From: Cylicocyclus nassatus | Taxonomy: Eukaryota > Nematoda > Chromadorea > Rhabditida > Strongylidae | Assembly: GCA_958299035.1 (NCBI GenBank) | Contig: CATQJL010000305.1 | Coordinates: 31,075,733 to 31,139,732, forward strand | Reading direction: 5' to 3' | Length of the DNA stretch: 64,000 nucleotides | Shown: in pieces, positions 36,901-49,270 of the stretch | Layout of the letters: every line of letters starts with the position of its first letter | Position numbering within the stretch: the stretch's first letter is position 1 | Notes under the pieces: model-generated | Databases searched by the model: none | Told to the model about the DNA's origin: nothing | What the model saw: only the letters and a program-made list of their open reading frames with translations | Translations under genes and position numbers: made by a program

Positions 36901-37678
36901 AAATATCTTATATTGAAGTGAAATTTCAACAAAGTAACACGTTTAAAGTGCGACAAAGGATTGAATTTACCCCCAATTAGCCATATCCTACGCTCTCGAG
37001 AGACTGACGGCTCAACTGATTATAAGACTTTCTTCATCATCTTACTTGCGAGTTCGCTTCCTTGTTGGCATTCGCTCTTATTTATTCGGATATTTTCATT
37101 TATTTACTTATCTATTATTGCACATAGTGCTCCAACACACTTCAAGGAATGATTTTATGAGTAAACACTCAATTCACAAATTAACATGAAACCATTACTA
37201 AAATAAGAAATGATCCAATGCAACCGTCAATCAGGCAAAGTTAGTTTGACACTACCTTACTTTCAGCAAACAATGCGATCATGGCATTGAAAATTGACTG
37301 CTACCTAGTAGTTGTATACTTCCTATGCTTGTGAGCATAGAAAGTATACAATGCCTTGCTCAGCAGATAATGTATGCATAATCATCCACTATAATTAGTA
37401 ATTTCAAATCATCGTCGTTGTAAAGACCCAATCAACTCTGAGCAATAACTGCTAAAGAAAGAACCCCAGAGGCTATTTCATACCATATCTATATAGTATC
37501 TCTGTCTCTGTCTCTCTTTCTTTTCTTCTCCCTTCAGAGATTGACATAAGAGGATGAGCCAGGCGATTGCGACAAAGCATACGTGCCTCGGTCAGATCAT
37601 TCAATACGTTTATTTTAAGTGTTTCGTGCAAAGTTTATGGCGGATATTTTGATATTGGGTCATTTTGGTGATTTCAGA
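36901..37678. other. Intergenic, upstream of the chemoreceptor
   Basis: No gene is supported. The last part holds a pyrimidine run (TCTCTGTCTCTGTCTCTC, about 37499-37516) upstream of the first chemoreceptor exon. No promoter motif can be assigned. Confidence 0.4.
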
Positions 37679-40600
37679 ATGCGGGAGAAGACAGACTATG
37701 TTGGCTTAGCCGCAAATATAAATGCCTGTACTAGTGCTGCAATATCAATGATGCTCAATGTCTACGTGATGATAGCAGTAAACAAAGGCAGAATCAACTC
37801 GACTCTGAGCTTATACAAATGGATGATGTTGTCGTCAGCTGCATTTGATATCATATACAGCGTATTAACAGCAGCTACTTGCCCGGTACGTGCTCAAGGA
37901 GAACGCCAAAGTGCACTGTAGCTGATTTTTTTTCCAAACATTTCTGCTTTGGTTGAACGGACTTAGCTGTAAATCGAAATGCTCTTGGCCCTTTTTTTGA
38001 CAGAATGACAAGAAGTATTATCCTTCTCACTCCTGCATACTATTCGTAGTCCTCATAGCCACAGATGTCAGTACCTCATTGATAGGTGTCAACAATTGAC
38101 ATACAGTCTATAGCAAGAACCTAGCGGGTTCCCGCCATGCCAATTTTGGCCTGATTGGGATTGGGATAGGGTGTATCTGCTTTAGTCGCATTGGCCTACT
38201 CTTATGTGGCCTATGGGTTTCCCACTGCAAAGGTATAACAAGACGAAATCAGTTAGCGCTAACAATGTTTGTGCTCTACATGAACTTGGTAAAATCCCAT
38301 CCGTTTAGTTCCATCAACTTCTCATAAATTTATAATAGTAAAAGCAATCGATGGTTGAAGAAGGTTGCCACTTTCTTGACTGCTGTGTCCACTCTCTGTA
38401 TTTCAACCTCACCGCAGAGAATTGAGCAATTTTGAAAATTATGTATTTGAATTAGAAATTGATAACTTGCTGGCACACTTGGCACTTGGCCCTATCAATA
38501 AGATTAAGATGATGTTTCTATCCGGAACATACGTACAAACGAATACACACATACAGACAGGCATTCAGCTTTATTTAAAGAGGATTCTCACTCTCACATT
38601 CTCACTCACCACTCTGAATCAAGTTTCAAGTCCGATTTCTTAGCTTAAGCCGCTGATATAAGAATTAACTTCAAGAAGTTTTTTCTAGAGGAAAATAGAT
38701 ATTTGCGGATAGTGGCCTAATCAGGACTTGACATGAAGTGGCAAGTATGCTAAAAATTATTATTGGGGACAAGGAAAGGGGATAGTATGAATGCAAGTCC
38801 ACATGCACTACGCACCCTCATGACAAGTTTCCACGGACCGGCGTGCTCAAATATAATCTTGCTCAAAGCTTTTTATAAACTAAGTTTCTTCGCAAAAAAT
38901 TATGCGAGGATGATTTACACCGTACACAATTGACAATATAATAGGAAACTTGGTATACAGGGTGTCCGTAAACTATGTATACACTGTTTGATCGTTAATA
39001 TCCGTCTTCCCAACAAGTCTTTTGCCTTGCTTCAGGTACCGTTTTGTAAAGCTGGCTTTAACTTAGATTTACGGTATGGAGCGAATCACTAACGAATCAG
39101 CGAATCAGCGAATCTCTTCATTACTGTAAAATTATGGTAGAAACTTGAAACATATGGTGTCAATGTGGAAAAAGCTGCCGCCCCAAAATTTTTCAAAAAA
39201 ATGTGAAAACTTGTGTAATAAGGTTTTTATGGACGCTGAGTTCAATATTCAACTATTCACAAGGTTGCGAAGCTTTCTAAACGGTGCAACCGCACTTTTT
39301 AGGAACATTGAAAAAATGGCCGCTACCTCTTACCCGGCATAAAACTTCAATGAAGCATCATAATAAGTTGCAAACTTTGTAGTTAGAATTAACAACTCTA
39401 TTTAGCCTAGTGTAAAAGCTGTCGGGCTGTTTTGTTTTCTTTTTGAGGCAAAATATGGCCTTTCATGGCTCACTACCCTCTTTGAAGTTTCTACCGTAAT
39501 CCTACAGTAATGAAGAGCGATCGGTAATTCGCTCCATACGGTAAATCTAAGTTGGAGCCAGCTCTACAAAACGGTACCTGAAGCAAGGCAAAAGACTTGT
39601 CGGGAAGAAAAATAAACGATCAAACGGTGTATAAATACTTTACGGACACCCTGTATAAACGGTGGAGACCTCCAAGGATCAAACGTTTAAGATGTACAGA
39701 TGGTGGAATCGTGTGGGTGAAAAGTGCAGCTCAATGAAAATGTAAGAATACTAAAATTTATAAAAAGGAGTTCTTTGTTTGCACAGTGGCGATGTGGCTC
39801 CAAACTTAGTATGTATTTCGTGGTAGGTTGCCTGTTCTTCATCCAAGGTTAGGAAGAATAACAATTCGGTTTCTTTCCGCATTGTTAGGATCCGAAATAG
39901 CACTTTGCTGTTGGTCACTAAGGAAAAAAGCGGGCTCCACTCGAGCGACCCATGAAGTTGGCGCGATCAAGGGGAACGTAGAATTTGAAAGTGGCAAAGG
40001 CTAATTTGTTTCTTGAGCGTCCATTCAGCGCAGTCACCTTTGTGCCGGGCCGTTCCTAGCATAACATATTGAAAATGCCAGATTAGTTTAATATCATGAT
40101 AGAAAAATGCTCTCATGTTTTGAAAATCTCAATGCAGACTATCGCTTCTGTCAGCGAATGGTCATCCGTTTTGTTCGTGAACGGTGGACTTCTGACGTCC
40201 TACGATGTTGGACAGAATCTCCTTATGGTTTGGATAGTGTTACTATGTATCTCAATGGTCATGTCGCCATGTCATTTTGTACTCCGCTACGTGCAAGTCT
40301 GTAGGTGGGAGATATCATTTTTGAAAGCTGTGCAGAGAGGCAAATAAGCAGCAATGAGTACCTTGATAAGAAATTGAAAAAACTAGTTTTGGTTTTTGAA
40401 GAGAAAAGCAAGCAATGCAACTTGATCACCTAAAGGCTTAACTGTATCTAGAACCCACTGGTTGAAAATCCATGGTAGGCGGATCATGTATGTTTTTATC
40501 ATTCCTTTATTTCTGTCGGTCTCTGCTGCCACCATGTTGGTCTTCGCTGCTTACCCTACTGAACAGGACATTGAAGAATTTAAAAATCTGGCATATCATA

Positions 40601-41377
40601 TCAATACAAATGGCTTTAGTCCATTTTTCGTAGCATCTTTGTATGTGAGTCTATGCGTACTAAACTGCAATTCTAAATCTAGACCAAATGCTTATGCTGT
40701 CAAAAATTTAGCCTGAAGGAGAGGAAGAATTTACACAATCACGAGTACTTATAGCAGCCTGTGTAAACTTAGTATTTAATTTAATTTGCGGTATTTCTGC
40801 AATGCTAATTTGCACTCGATGTATGTTGGCTGCGGTGAGGAATTGCACCAGCTCTAAATCTATGCTACTTCAAACTCGATTGCAAAAGCTGTTAATTGTA
40901 CAGGTAACCGACTATAATTAATTAGTCTGTAATATTTGTTCTTAGTTCTATTGTTTTCCAGTTTCTTATTCCCTTCATCTCTATACACGTACCATTCTGC
41001 TTGTGTTGTTTGGGACCACTTTTAAATCTAGAAATTACGGGTCTAGCTAATTTTCTGCCATTTCTTTTTGCGTGGTCTCCTGTTCTTAATCCTGCTGCTG
41101 TCCTATATTTCGTGAGAGAATTATGGCGTCCTCTGCAAAAACTTTTACCTTTTTCCAAAGTGGTTCCAATAGCACGTGAGACGACTACGTAAGTTTTGTG
41201 ATATATCGTGTATATGACAAATAACCTATAGATTCTGCTGTATGTGAAACTGATCATTTCTACAGGGACATACAAGGCGCCAGGAATCAGCCAAAGGATT
41301 ACCGACTACGCGAACTGCTTATCATATACCCTCTGTTGTTCGTCAATAAGTTTCGAATGAAATTCTATTCTCGCTAG
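37679..41377 (+). CDS. Seven-transmembrane chemoreceptor, Str superfamily
   Basis: Six exons with consistent phases: 37679-37885, 40138-40304, 40452-40644, 40712-40903, 40962-41188, 41266-41377, giving about 366 residues. Seven hydrophobic segments in order: AAISMMLNVYVMIAV, MLSSAAFDIIYSVLTA, NLLMVWIVLLCISMVM (followed by HFVLRYVQV), MYVFIIPLFLSVSAATM, ACVNLVFNLICGISAMLI, LIVQFLIPFISIHVPFC and FLPFLFAWSPVLNPAAVLYF. The H-F-x-x-R-Y after segment 3, Q-x-x-I-P in segment 6 and WSP in segment 7 fit nematode Str/Srd/Srh-type serpentine receptors, which act in the cilia of chemosensory neurons. The exact subfamily is not decided. The ATG lies one base after an acceptor-like TTTCAG, so trans-splicing is likely. 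Intron 1 (2.25 kb) holds a MITE. The ligand is unknown. Confidence 0.85.
38400..38590 (-). repeat. Helitron-like end fragment in the chemoreceptor intron
   Basis: Reverse-orientation 5'-end remnant: TTCTATCCGGAACATACGT, a CACACATACAGACAGG run and CATTCAGCTTTATTTAAAG. It matches the start of the 62522-63237 element on the opposite strand. Confidence 0.5.
38958..39653. mobile_element. CAGGGTGTC-family MITE, copy B (696 bp)
   Basis: Ends CAGGGTGTCCGTAAACTATG and the complement ending GACACCCTG, with TA on both sides. Interior close to 27401-28078. It lies within intron 1 of the chemoreceptor gene and does not touch the exons. Confidence 0.9.
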
Positions 41378-41479
41378 ATCAAGTGAGTGCCACTGATTAT
41401 TTCCTACTAAGGTAAAGATCTTTCCTTCCTTGTGTTTTAGAATTGTACAATTTGGCAAGTGTAATCATCTTTACTAACA

Positions 41480-41485
41480 AATAAA
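41480..41485 (+). terminator. Poly(A) signal AATAAA of the chemoreceptor gene
   Basis: AATAAA about 100 bases after the chemoreceptor stop codon. A trans-splice-like acceptor follows about 250 bases further on. Confidence 0.7.
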
Positions 41486-41739
41486 GTATGCTAAATATAA
41501 GTCAATTTAGCCGTTTGTAGCAAGACATGTGCGGTTTATGTTGGAACGGTAAGCTCATACCTGCATACACTATCTGATGAATGGCCTTCTAAAAAAACCT
41601 CTTCCAACGGTAAGCAGCCTTTTATCAGAACACGGTAAGGGTGCTGCTGAAGCATGGCTGGTCAAATGTTAAGTGAAGTTAGCCAAACTGTCACAGTTTC
41701 AGATCTGTTGCACCCACTTCCTTTTTTAATTCAGTTAAT

Positions 41740-42349
41740 ATGGCCACAACCTTTTTCAAAAGATTTTCAGCAGATACCGAATGCGAATTTGAGCTTAGCG
41801 TTCTAAACAAAGATGAACTATGTCCTTGTCACAAACGGCTTGGCTGGCAAAAGTACCTTATAAGAACTCAAGTGTTTTTGTAATGTTTCACTGCGTTAAT
41901 CGATAGAATTTTGCAGGAGCGTTGGCGTGATTACTGACGCTCAACTGCCTTTCATATCTGAATCCTTGTTTTCAACCTTTATCGCCATGTTTATTGTACG
42001 GTTCTGCCTGGCACGTATACAAGACCTTTATCTCATTGATCGACGGCCATCTCGGAATCGTATCTTAAAAATTTGTGACACCACCATCGAAATAAAAATA
42101 TTCCACACTGTTAATTGTAAATAATCATGCGATAACTAAGAGCTTACTTTGTTTATATGATCTCTAAAAACACAGTGAGTTTCTTAACATCATTGCTCAA
42201 CCCTTCTACAGACAGCAGGCAACGTTAACAAAGTGAATGCACTTTTCTCCTTCGTTCTCGTATACTCTGTTTTGTTGCCATCCCATCCTATACGCGAACA
42301 TGCAAAGAAAAACCTCGTAAGAATTTTGAATTTGCAAACAGTTTTTTAA
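41740..42349 (+). CDS. Possible small membrane protein, operon position
   Basis: The ATG lies six bases after a strong acceptor (TTTTTTAATTCAG). Proposed exons are 41740-41879, 41917-42109 and 42212-42349, giving about 157 residues with consistent phases. Two hydrophobic stretches are visible: SLFSTFIAMFIVRFCLA and ALFSFVLVYSVLLPS. The first intron would be only 37 bases, which is short even for nematodes, and is the main doubt. A further 34-base intron (42317-42350) could give a different C-terminus. The family is unknown. The start is about 250 bases after the poly(A) signal of the chemoreceptor, as in nematode operons. Confidence 0.3.
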
Positions 42350-42389
42350 GGATGTCTCGACACTGCTTGAATATCACTTTTAAACATCA

Positions 42390-45118
42390 GTAAATAATTT
42401 TCGACTGTTTTTCCTGGTATTCAAAAAAAATTTCTGTCCAAATCCTGAGGATCAGGACATAGGTTATTGTCGTCATTTAGCAGCCGTAACATGACAATCA
42501 CTACGTTTGTCATACGATTGCTCTAGAAGAGTTACTTGTGTATTAGTTGAATGCATGTCTTCATCTAAATCTTGGTCAAAAAAATCTTTTTAGCATATAC
42601 TAGATTGTTCCGAAAGTTCTGTCCGATTTCTAGTTGCCTTGTTTCAACGCAGCTAGTTTCTTGGAGTTTTGTACTTATTGCAGATATATGAATATCATTT
42701 GAAAGCACTTTTCTTGCTCTTTCTAGTGCTCACTAATGCTTGACGAAACGTCTTCTCAGTAATAAAAGTCCGACCCAAATGCCAAAATGCAGTTTGCTCA
42801 AGAAAAGTTTCTATAAACAGAATTTCCGCAGTATTCGTAAAATCAAATGTGTAATATTTTATAATGGGTCAGAATGTAATATGCTAACATACGCACACTT
42901 CATCTTCAACAAAGCGAAGGTCTTACTTTTTCAATTTTTTCTCAAAGGTGGAAGGCAAACTCAGTTGTTCAAAAAGTAACAACAATCTACGTACAGCGAA
43001 CAGTGGTGCACTCAATAACGCATATGGTAGAGAGTAAAGCGAGAGCAAGCGGGGACCATTGGCCAATTAGCCTTTTTCTTTCGCGACAGCAAGAAAAAAT
43101 CAGATATTAGAAGGTCGAGGTATTGCGCGCGCGGAGGAGGGCTCAAATAATGGATTTTTTGATGTGCTTGTAAAACTTTTTGCACAGCAAAGTGCTCGAA
43201 TTCTCTTTAGCCGTAGACGAATCCCTGAAGTATAGGCTACTCAATGGTGGCAGCCGAATATGTCCGCGTATCCTTATATGGAAGCATTAGAACGTCCAAG
43301 TAGGAGGTTTTGAAGGATACTCTGCAAAATACCCAAATTTTCTCTTCTCTCTCGCTTATTTTGTTTACATGTCATACTATGGTTTTGATAGATGGAACTT
43401 CGCTTAATCCAACAAAATTTAACTTGTGCAAAAATGTTGCTTTTGAAGAGAGTTATAACATTTTTAATCGGAAACAACAGTGAAAATTTGCGCGCGCCGC
43501 GTTCATGCCCACCAAGAATACTGCTTCTGCGCCTTCGCCAGCAGCAGCTTTTAGCTATAAAGGCATACTGCTCTTCTCCTATAAAGTGCACCTCGTTCAT
43601 GCCCGCTTACATTGGGCCGCCTCAATCTGAGCAGACTTTACGTGGCATGTTGGATTGTCCCAAACAAAATCTCTCAGTTACAACTTTTACAATGTTCTAC
43701 AACACATGCAAGTCTTTTAAAGCAAGTATGTGACAACAAAAAGTTGTATGCATTTTCCAAGTACGCAAGTACGTTCCATAACATTTAACACCAATCGAAC
43801 ACGATTAGCAAGCACCTAGAACACTTTCACTTAAGGTGTTTCAGGATCTAACGAAAATTACCCTTTTCATTTCTAATCATCTGGTTTTGTGCTTCTTCAG
43901 CGCCCGTTATATGGGTTATACAATGTGGCCAACAAGAAATAAATGAGAAAAGAGAAAAGTGAAAGACAAGACAAACACGACCAAACGGTTGAAACGAAGA
44001 AGTGGATGCAAACTATTTTTTTAAGAGATTTTAATCAAAAAGTCTAACAAAGATAGCAGAGGTTACACGAATTGTACGAAGTTACAATAGTACGTTTTAC
44101 GTTTTAACGTTTCATTTTACGTTAGTTACTCAACTGTCATGAAGAGGCTGCATGAAATCTTGGAAAAGAAGTTGACTGCTCAAGTAAGATGTACGGCATG
44201 ATGAGCTCGCGCTTATGCCGCATGCAAGGGCAGGCGTCGACACTGCGAAGCTGAAGCGAGGTCCCCTCTAATTTTGCAGAAAATTATGACGTGAATATAA
44301 AGTTTTCTATAGGTACGCTCCAAAACAATCTGTATCGAAAGATGAGTGGGAGGAAGTAGGGGGGAGACAGGGCAAGGATAAAGCAGCGAAAAGGGCGAGC
44401 ACTCGCTGTTATCATACTAAGAGCAGAGGGATCAAATCTGAAACGACTCAGGACTAATAATTAGAGCTCGAGCTCAAATAAAATTCTAAAAATTGCAATA
44501 ACGATGAGGAAGAGGAAAATTTGTGATTTTCTTCCGCGTCAGCTCGGCTGGCATAGCTGGCACGGTGCAGCGGATTAGGAAGCAGTTTGATACGCCTTCC
44601 TTTTGAAAGATCTTTTTATAATTTCAAAGCACAATTCTCCTATTCCTCATTGTCCATATACACATAACATTTGGTGCTATATCAATGGATAGTCGTAGTA
44701 AATTAAGTCACTTATTAATTTGGGACCTTTCTTGGATTCCGGCGCAATATGAGATCTTTCGTTGTTGGTGCACGCAATCAATGGCCCTGTAGTAATTTGT
44801 TTGAAACTGCTGACACAGAGATTTTCTATAAGCACGTATGCACATGTGCAAACGAGTGTATAAAATTTCGCATTGCCTTATTCCTCAAGAACCCGCTTGC
44901 TTTTGTGTCAAATCCTTGCTGCATCGCTTTAATAACGGAGATTGACTTCCTCGAGGTTCGGCTCTTCACTTCCCGGGGCTTTCCATGGCGCTAACCTATG
45001 GAGACCGTAAAAATGGCGAAAACCAAAGCTCTCTTTTTTAAACTGAACGAATGGACACAGAACCTGCCAATGTTGAAAAAGCGAAGTCGCTGAACCCTTA
45101 ATCGGCATACCTTTTAAC
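42390..45118. other. Gene-free stretch with a solitary mariner-like end
   Basis: At 42600-42625 there is one TAGATTGTTCCGAAAGTTCT end, without a partner. A string near 44545 (GCTGGCATAGCTGGCACGGT) resembles one inside the hAT-like element near 34265. Open frames at 42740-42979, 43274-43733 (both strands) and 44749-44994 show no recognisable domain. Confidence 0.4.
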
Positions 45119-45577
45119 AAAGGAAGGATACTAACTTAGATTCGCCTACTGAGATGAGACACATATATCTAGAATCAGCTTGGACCGCTGATTTCAGATA
45201 TGCTGTTCTAGCTGCCTAGCATTATTCTGAAGCGAGTTATGGTCTCTTTTCTAAGCAAAATTTGCGTGCTCCTCTAGCTACGGATGACACGGTGTCGACG
45301 TTTAGGGTTTTGCAATTGTATAATGCTCCCTTTCAAGATTGAAAGATTTGATCTGATGCTAGTTCAACATCCTAGCACTTTTTTTCGAGCAGATTCATAT
45401 CTATACGCCTTACGACATTCAGAAGTTTGTTAATTACTCACAATGGCAGGCCCATAACTCGCTCCGGAATAAAGCTAAGCAGCTAGGAACAGCATATTTG
45501 GGATCAGCGTTCAAAGCTGATTCCAAGTGTATGCGTCTCATCTCAGAAGGGGAATCTAAGTTAGTATCCTTCCCTTG
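45119..45577. mobile_element. Palindromic MITE (about 459 bp)
   Basis: The left AAAGGAAGGATACTAACTTA is mirrored by the right TAAGTTAGTATCCTTCCCTT. Arms run inward through AGATGAGAC/GTCTCATCT, AGCAGCTAGG/CCTAGC and GAGTTATGG/CCATAACTC to a centre near 45345. The termini resemble the ACAAGGGAA ends of 21089-21723. No coding content is seen. Confidence 0.75.
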
Positions 45578-45579
45578 TA

Positions 45580-46548
45580 AGGCCTAGATGAGGTGCATCC
45601 TCGCGGGAAGAGGAGAGAAGCTATACGAGGTTCTCTATCCCGGTACTCTGAAAATCTGAACATTTACACCGCTGCCTCTTCTTCAAGTTCCTCAAATAAA
45701 CACATTGAACAAGAAAGCATTATTCACTCAAGTTGTGATATTCGGTGTTTTTTTTTTGATTTTCAAAGATTCGGTTTTACTTATTATTCGAATTTATAGG
45801 TCAGTGCGGTATGAGGTCTCCGGGGATTTGTCCCATTTTATTATTGATCGTATAGAACACCTATCCAATTTTGTGCGGCATTCCCAAACTTCTGGAGACG
45901 GGAGGTAGGGCAATTTGAACAACTCAAAATGCATCTGAGCAGAGGAATTCGAAAGTTTGTATTACAAGTCCCTCATCTCCGTACTGCATGGCATTGCTTG
46001 AAGGAGTGCAAGCAGAATTAGTTCGAGACAAATTTCTTCGTGAAACCCGTACTCCGTGCTCGGTACTTTCTGGTGCTCAATTGGGCTCGAGTAGTTTACT
46101 ACAAAATGCCCCTGAATTTGTGATCTTGCCAAGCCTTTGTCTCTGCGCATTATTCAACAATCATTTCCACATTTTCTGGTTTTTTCTGAGCTCCTGATGG
46201 GCCGAAAATTTTGCACCAAAATTTCTTGTAGCTTCTGCAATACATTACGCCGCTCATTTTTCTGAAGCGGTATGTGACGTCGCCGAGATTGAAGAGATAA
46301 AGAGTTTTACTCCGGCCCTGAAGCTGCAAAAACTTCAACCATCTGAGGACATTAGATTAATTTAGATAGAAAGATCAAAACAGTGATCTTGTAGTCAGCT
46401 GACAGAAAGACATTGTGAAAATTGAAACGCTCTCAGAGCCATTTTCAATTGTGAAGTAGGTTTTGTTTGATACTTTAACAGACTCTGAAAACTGCGAGTC
46501 CTTTATCTTTTATCTTGTCCTAGTTTCTTGCTTACAAACTCTTGGAAC
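45580..46548. other. No confident gene
   Basis: A plus-strand frame at 45690-45904 has a hydrophobic stretch (ALFTQVVIFGVFFLIF) and ends at a donor-like GGGAG|GTAGGG. Another at 45988-46197 ends hydrophobic. Neither has a usable start, and I cannot link them or name a family. Confidence 0.25.
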
Positions 46549-46916
46549 CAGTGGCGTACCCAGGATTTCGGCTCGCGGGGGGGGGGGGGGCGCGGCAAAA
46601 AATTTTTTTAAACGAAGGTGCGTGGCGTCAGCCACGCACTCCAAAAATTTTTTTAGGGGGGCTTCTCAAAATTTTCGCGGGCCCCCGACCCCTAAAATCT
46701 GGAAAAAGGGGGCGTGGCGTCAGCCACGCCCCGGAAAAAAATTTTTTATAAGGCTAATTTGAATTTTTAAAAAATTTTAAAAATTATTTTAATTGTTTAC
46801 AATAATAAACAAGTCACTTGCACATTTTTATAACTCATGTAAGTAACTTTCAAAAATTTCGCGACCCGTTCTCGGGGGGGCGCCCCCCCCCGCCCCCCCC
46901 CCTCGGTACGCCAGTG
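46549..46916. mobile_element. hAT-type MITE, copy 2 (368 bp)
   Basis: Starts CAGTGGCGTACC and ends GGTACGCCAGTG (one mismatch to a perfect inverted repeat). Perfect 8-bp duplication CTTGGAAC at 46541-46548 and 46917-46924. Interior nearly the same as the copy at 1053-1429. Open frames on both strands here reflect its repeats. Confidence 0.93.
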
Positions 46917-47006
46917 CTTGGAACCGATATATTTCGAGAACATTCTGCTCTTATTAGTGGTGCTGAAACAAGAATCATCATCATACTTTCGATAGTCTGG
47001 AAATAG

Positions 47007-47228
47007 GCCTCCAAAGTGAAGGTTGTTTGGAACTCTGCCTACCGTAAACGTGAGACGTGTCTGGAAAATTGGAGCAAGAGAGATTTGATGAATAGCAAAG
47101 AAGGAGACGACTGGAAACCGCGTTATGAGCTGCAATTAATCTGTAATCTTTCTTTTAGCGGTGCTTCGAAACGCGGATTTCGCTTCGGACGCGCTGATTT
47201 ACAACTAGAAAAAACAAGAAGAACTTAA
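47007..47228 (+). CDS. Speculative exon with an RF-amide-like motif
   Basis: An open frame follows an acceptor-like AAATAG (itself the in-frame stop) and ends in TAA at 47226-47228. It contains dibasic sites (RKR, SKR) and the octamer KRGFRFGR at 47169-47192, which has the layout of an RF-amide neuropeptide (dibasic, peptide, glycine amide donor, basic). There is no signal peptide, and the motif occurs once. It could equally be a chance match. Confidence 0.15.
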   Translation, partial: ASKVKVVWNSAYRKRETCLENWSKRDLMNSKEGDDWKPRYELQLICNLSFSGASKRGFRFGRADLQLEKTRRT

Positions 47229-48254
47229 TTGTTTTCCTGCAATTGTTCCAACGGCAAAGTGGCGATTGCCAAGAAAAAGACAAACAGAAAAGAAAAAATG
47301 GCCATGAAAACCAAAAGTGTTGTTTTAAAGTCAAAATGCACAGTCAGTCTAATGGATAGAGGACAGTAGGTGACCGATAGGCTCCTCCTGCGTGGAGGCA
47401 CGGAGACAGTTGACAGTTTGACAGGCATGAGCTATGATGCTTAAAAGGCCGTACTTGTTGCAGATGTGCGCAAGGACTTCCTCTCATAGTGACTGCCCTC
47501 ACGCCAATCTACCAATCTAATTGATGCGCCCTTCAAATTTTTACCCCATTCGTCGCTTCTTTTTCCCGCGACGTTGTCCATGTTGTTCTGCTCATCATTC
47601 CGGGATTCTTTAAGGTTGAATAAATTGGTTGCGTAATCACTCCAAAAAAGTACTAAGAGCGCATTTTATTGCACTTTTGAGAAGATATTACGCCACGTAA
47701 GCAAAAGTAAGCTCGTTGACGATGTCTACTGTAGACAAAGGCGACATCTATCATACGAAAAAACAGCGTCAGTGGAACTTAAATGGAGAAAAAGATTTCT
47801 CGTTCAATTCAAAAGAGCTTGGCAACGTTATCGGCTCGATAAGTAGAGTCAATAGCTACAAGTGGCAAAGCCGGAGCATTTTTCTCTAGCCTTCAATCAC
47901 GGCGGGTTCTTAAGGAAACCCCGCAACAGATATGCTATTTTGTTCGCCATGAGACGACTGGATCCCTCGACAATGGCACCGAAATCGAAACCATTATACA
48001 ACGAGATGAAGCCGCATTTTTTTGTGCTTTTTTGCTTAACTTTTTGAGTGCAGTTTGGCTTTAACTGAACTCCATCAATCTTCCCGGCTTTCCAAAATTC
48101 ATTTATAGTTCAAGGACAGTTTGTATTAAAAAACATTGCTGCCATCTTTGAAAAAGTTTCCATGAAAATCCCTTTGGCGCATTCTTTGGCGCTGCTGTAA
48201 TACTTCACCAACTTATTATTACTTTTCAACTCCCTTCACCCACAACCATTTTGA
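47229..48254. other. No gene recognised
   Basis: Minus frame 47225-47428 has a hydrophobic stretch (VFMAIFSFLFVFFLAIATL), and plus frame 47862-48047 has no domain. No splice partners or terminal repeats were identified. Confidence 0.35.
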
Positions 48255-49105
48255 TGGGGAACGGAACTTACCTACCCGAGATATTCTCGCACCTCATGGG
48301 TGTGTGTCTGCGGAGTATAATTAGGAATAGCGACTCGCTGATTCCAAATGCTCCTTAGGATACAGCGCTAAGCTAAGCCCCGCCCACACATTGCACCTTT
48401 TTGGCATAGAACCGAGACATGTTAGAAAATCCGGCGATACCTGAGGACATCAAGGCTGGCTCAGCGCCGGAATGTGCTAAAAGAGGGCTGCGAGGCTCAA
48501 AATGGAGCTAATGGAAAGTAAAAAAGATGGTTGTAATCAGGAGGATAAGGCAAATCTGAATTTGAAAGTGCCGGATTAGAAATTCGCAATTTTATGCAAA
48601 AAAAACCATAAACTTGAAAATATGAAATCATTCGACTCTTAAAAAATTGTTATAGATTACAAGGATCAGGTAACTCCAAAATGCTGAACTTCACTTCCTG
48701 AGTACGATTTAAATGTAGCAAAATATTTTTGATGCCACATATCTTCTTTTTTTTGTCGAGATTTCTTAAGCTAAAATTCGAATTCATCAAATTGAAATTC
48801 CGGCTCTGTAAGAAAAGACAGCGCAAAACCAATGGCATATTTGAAAAGAGAGCCTCAAAAAATCCCTAAATCTGTATTTCATCAAGTTTGAGCAGATATT
48901 GCTGCTAAACATCAGTTTTGTGATTCTACTGAATTCCCGATTTCATGACTGATGGATGCATCGCGAAAGCGTTGATGGATGGGGCGGAGCTTAGAATACA
49001 CACAAGCTAGGCTCCGTACTTTATGCTAATTGCGTGTCTGACTGCTCAAAATACCTAAGGTACGCTGCGGCAAGCCTTTTGGGTAGGTAAGTTCCCGCAC
49101 CCATT
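48255..49105. mobile_element. Inverted-repeat element, unclassified
   Basis: Left ATTTTGATGGGGAACGGAAC with CTTACCTACCC, mirrored on the right by GGGTAGGTAAGTTCCCGCAC and CCCATTTTGAT. Inner arms also match (AAGCCCCGCCCACAC against GGGGCGGAGCTTAG). No clear target duplication. No coding content. Confidence 0.55.
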
Positions 49106-49270
49106 TTGATAAGTTTCTGTGCATATCCGGGCTTGACATCGGATTTTTCTTGTTGGTAAAGGTTCAGTCACCAGAGCACTTGGCTCTATGTATCGAAATA
49201 AAAATCTGTAATTTTCCCCATTTTGTAGTACAATACCGCTAACATTTTTTTGAAAAAGAGACGCGAATGT

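Noticed and set aside
43274..43733. Opposed frames of 108 and 113 codons
   Set aside because: The overlapping antisense frames have no domain, splice partner or poly(A) signal.
46463..46762. Gly-rich frame near 46463-46762
   Set aside because: It is the hAT-type MITE and its homopolymer tracts read as protein.
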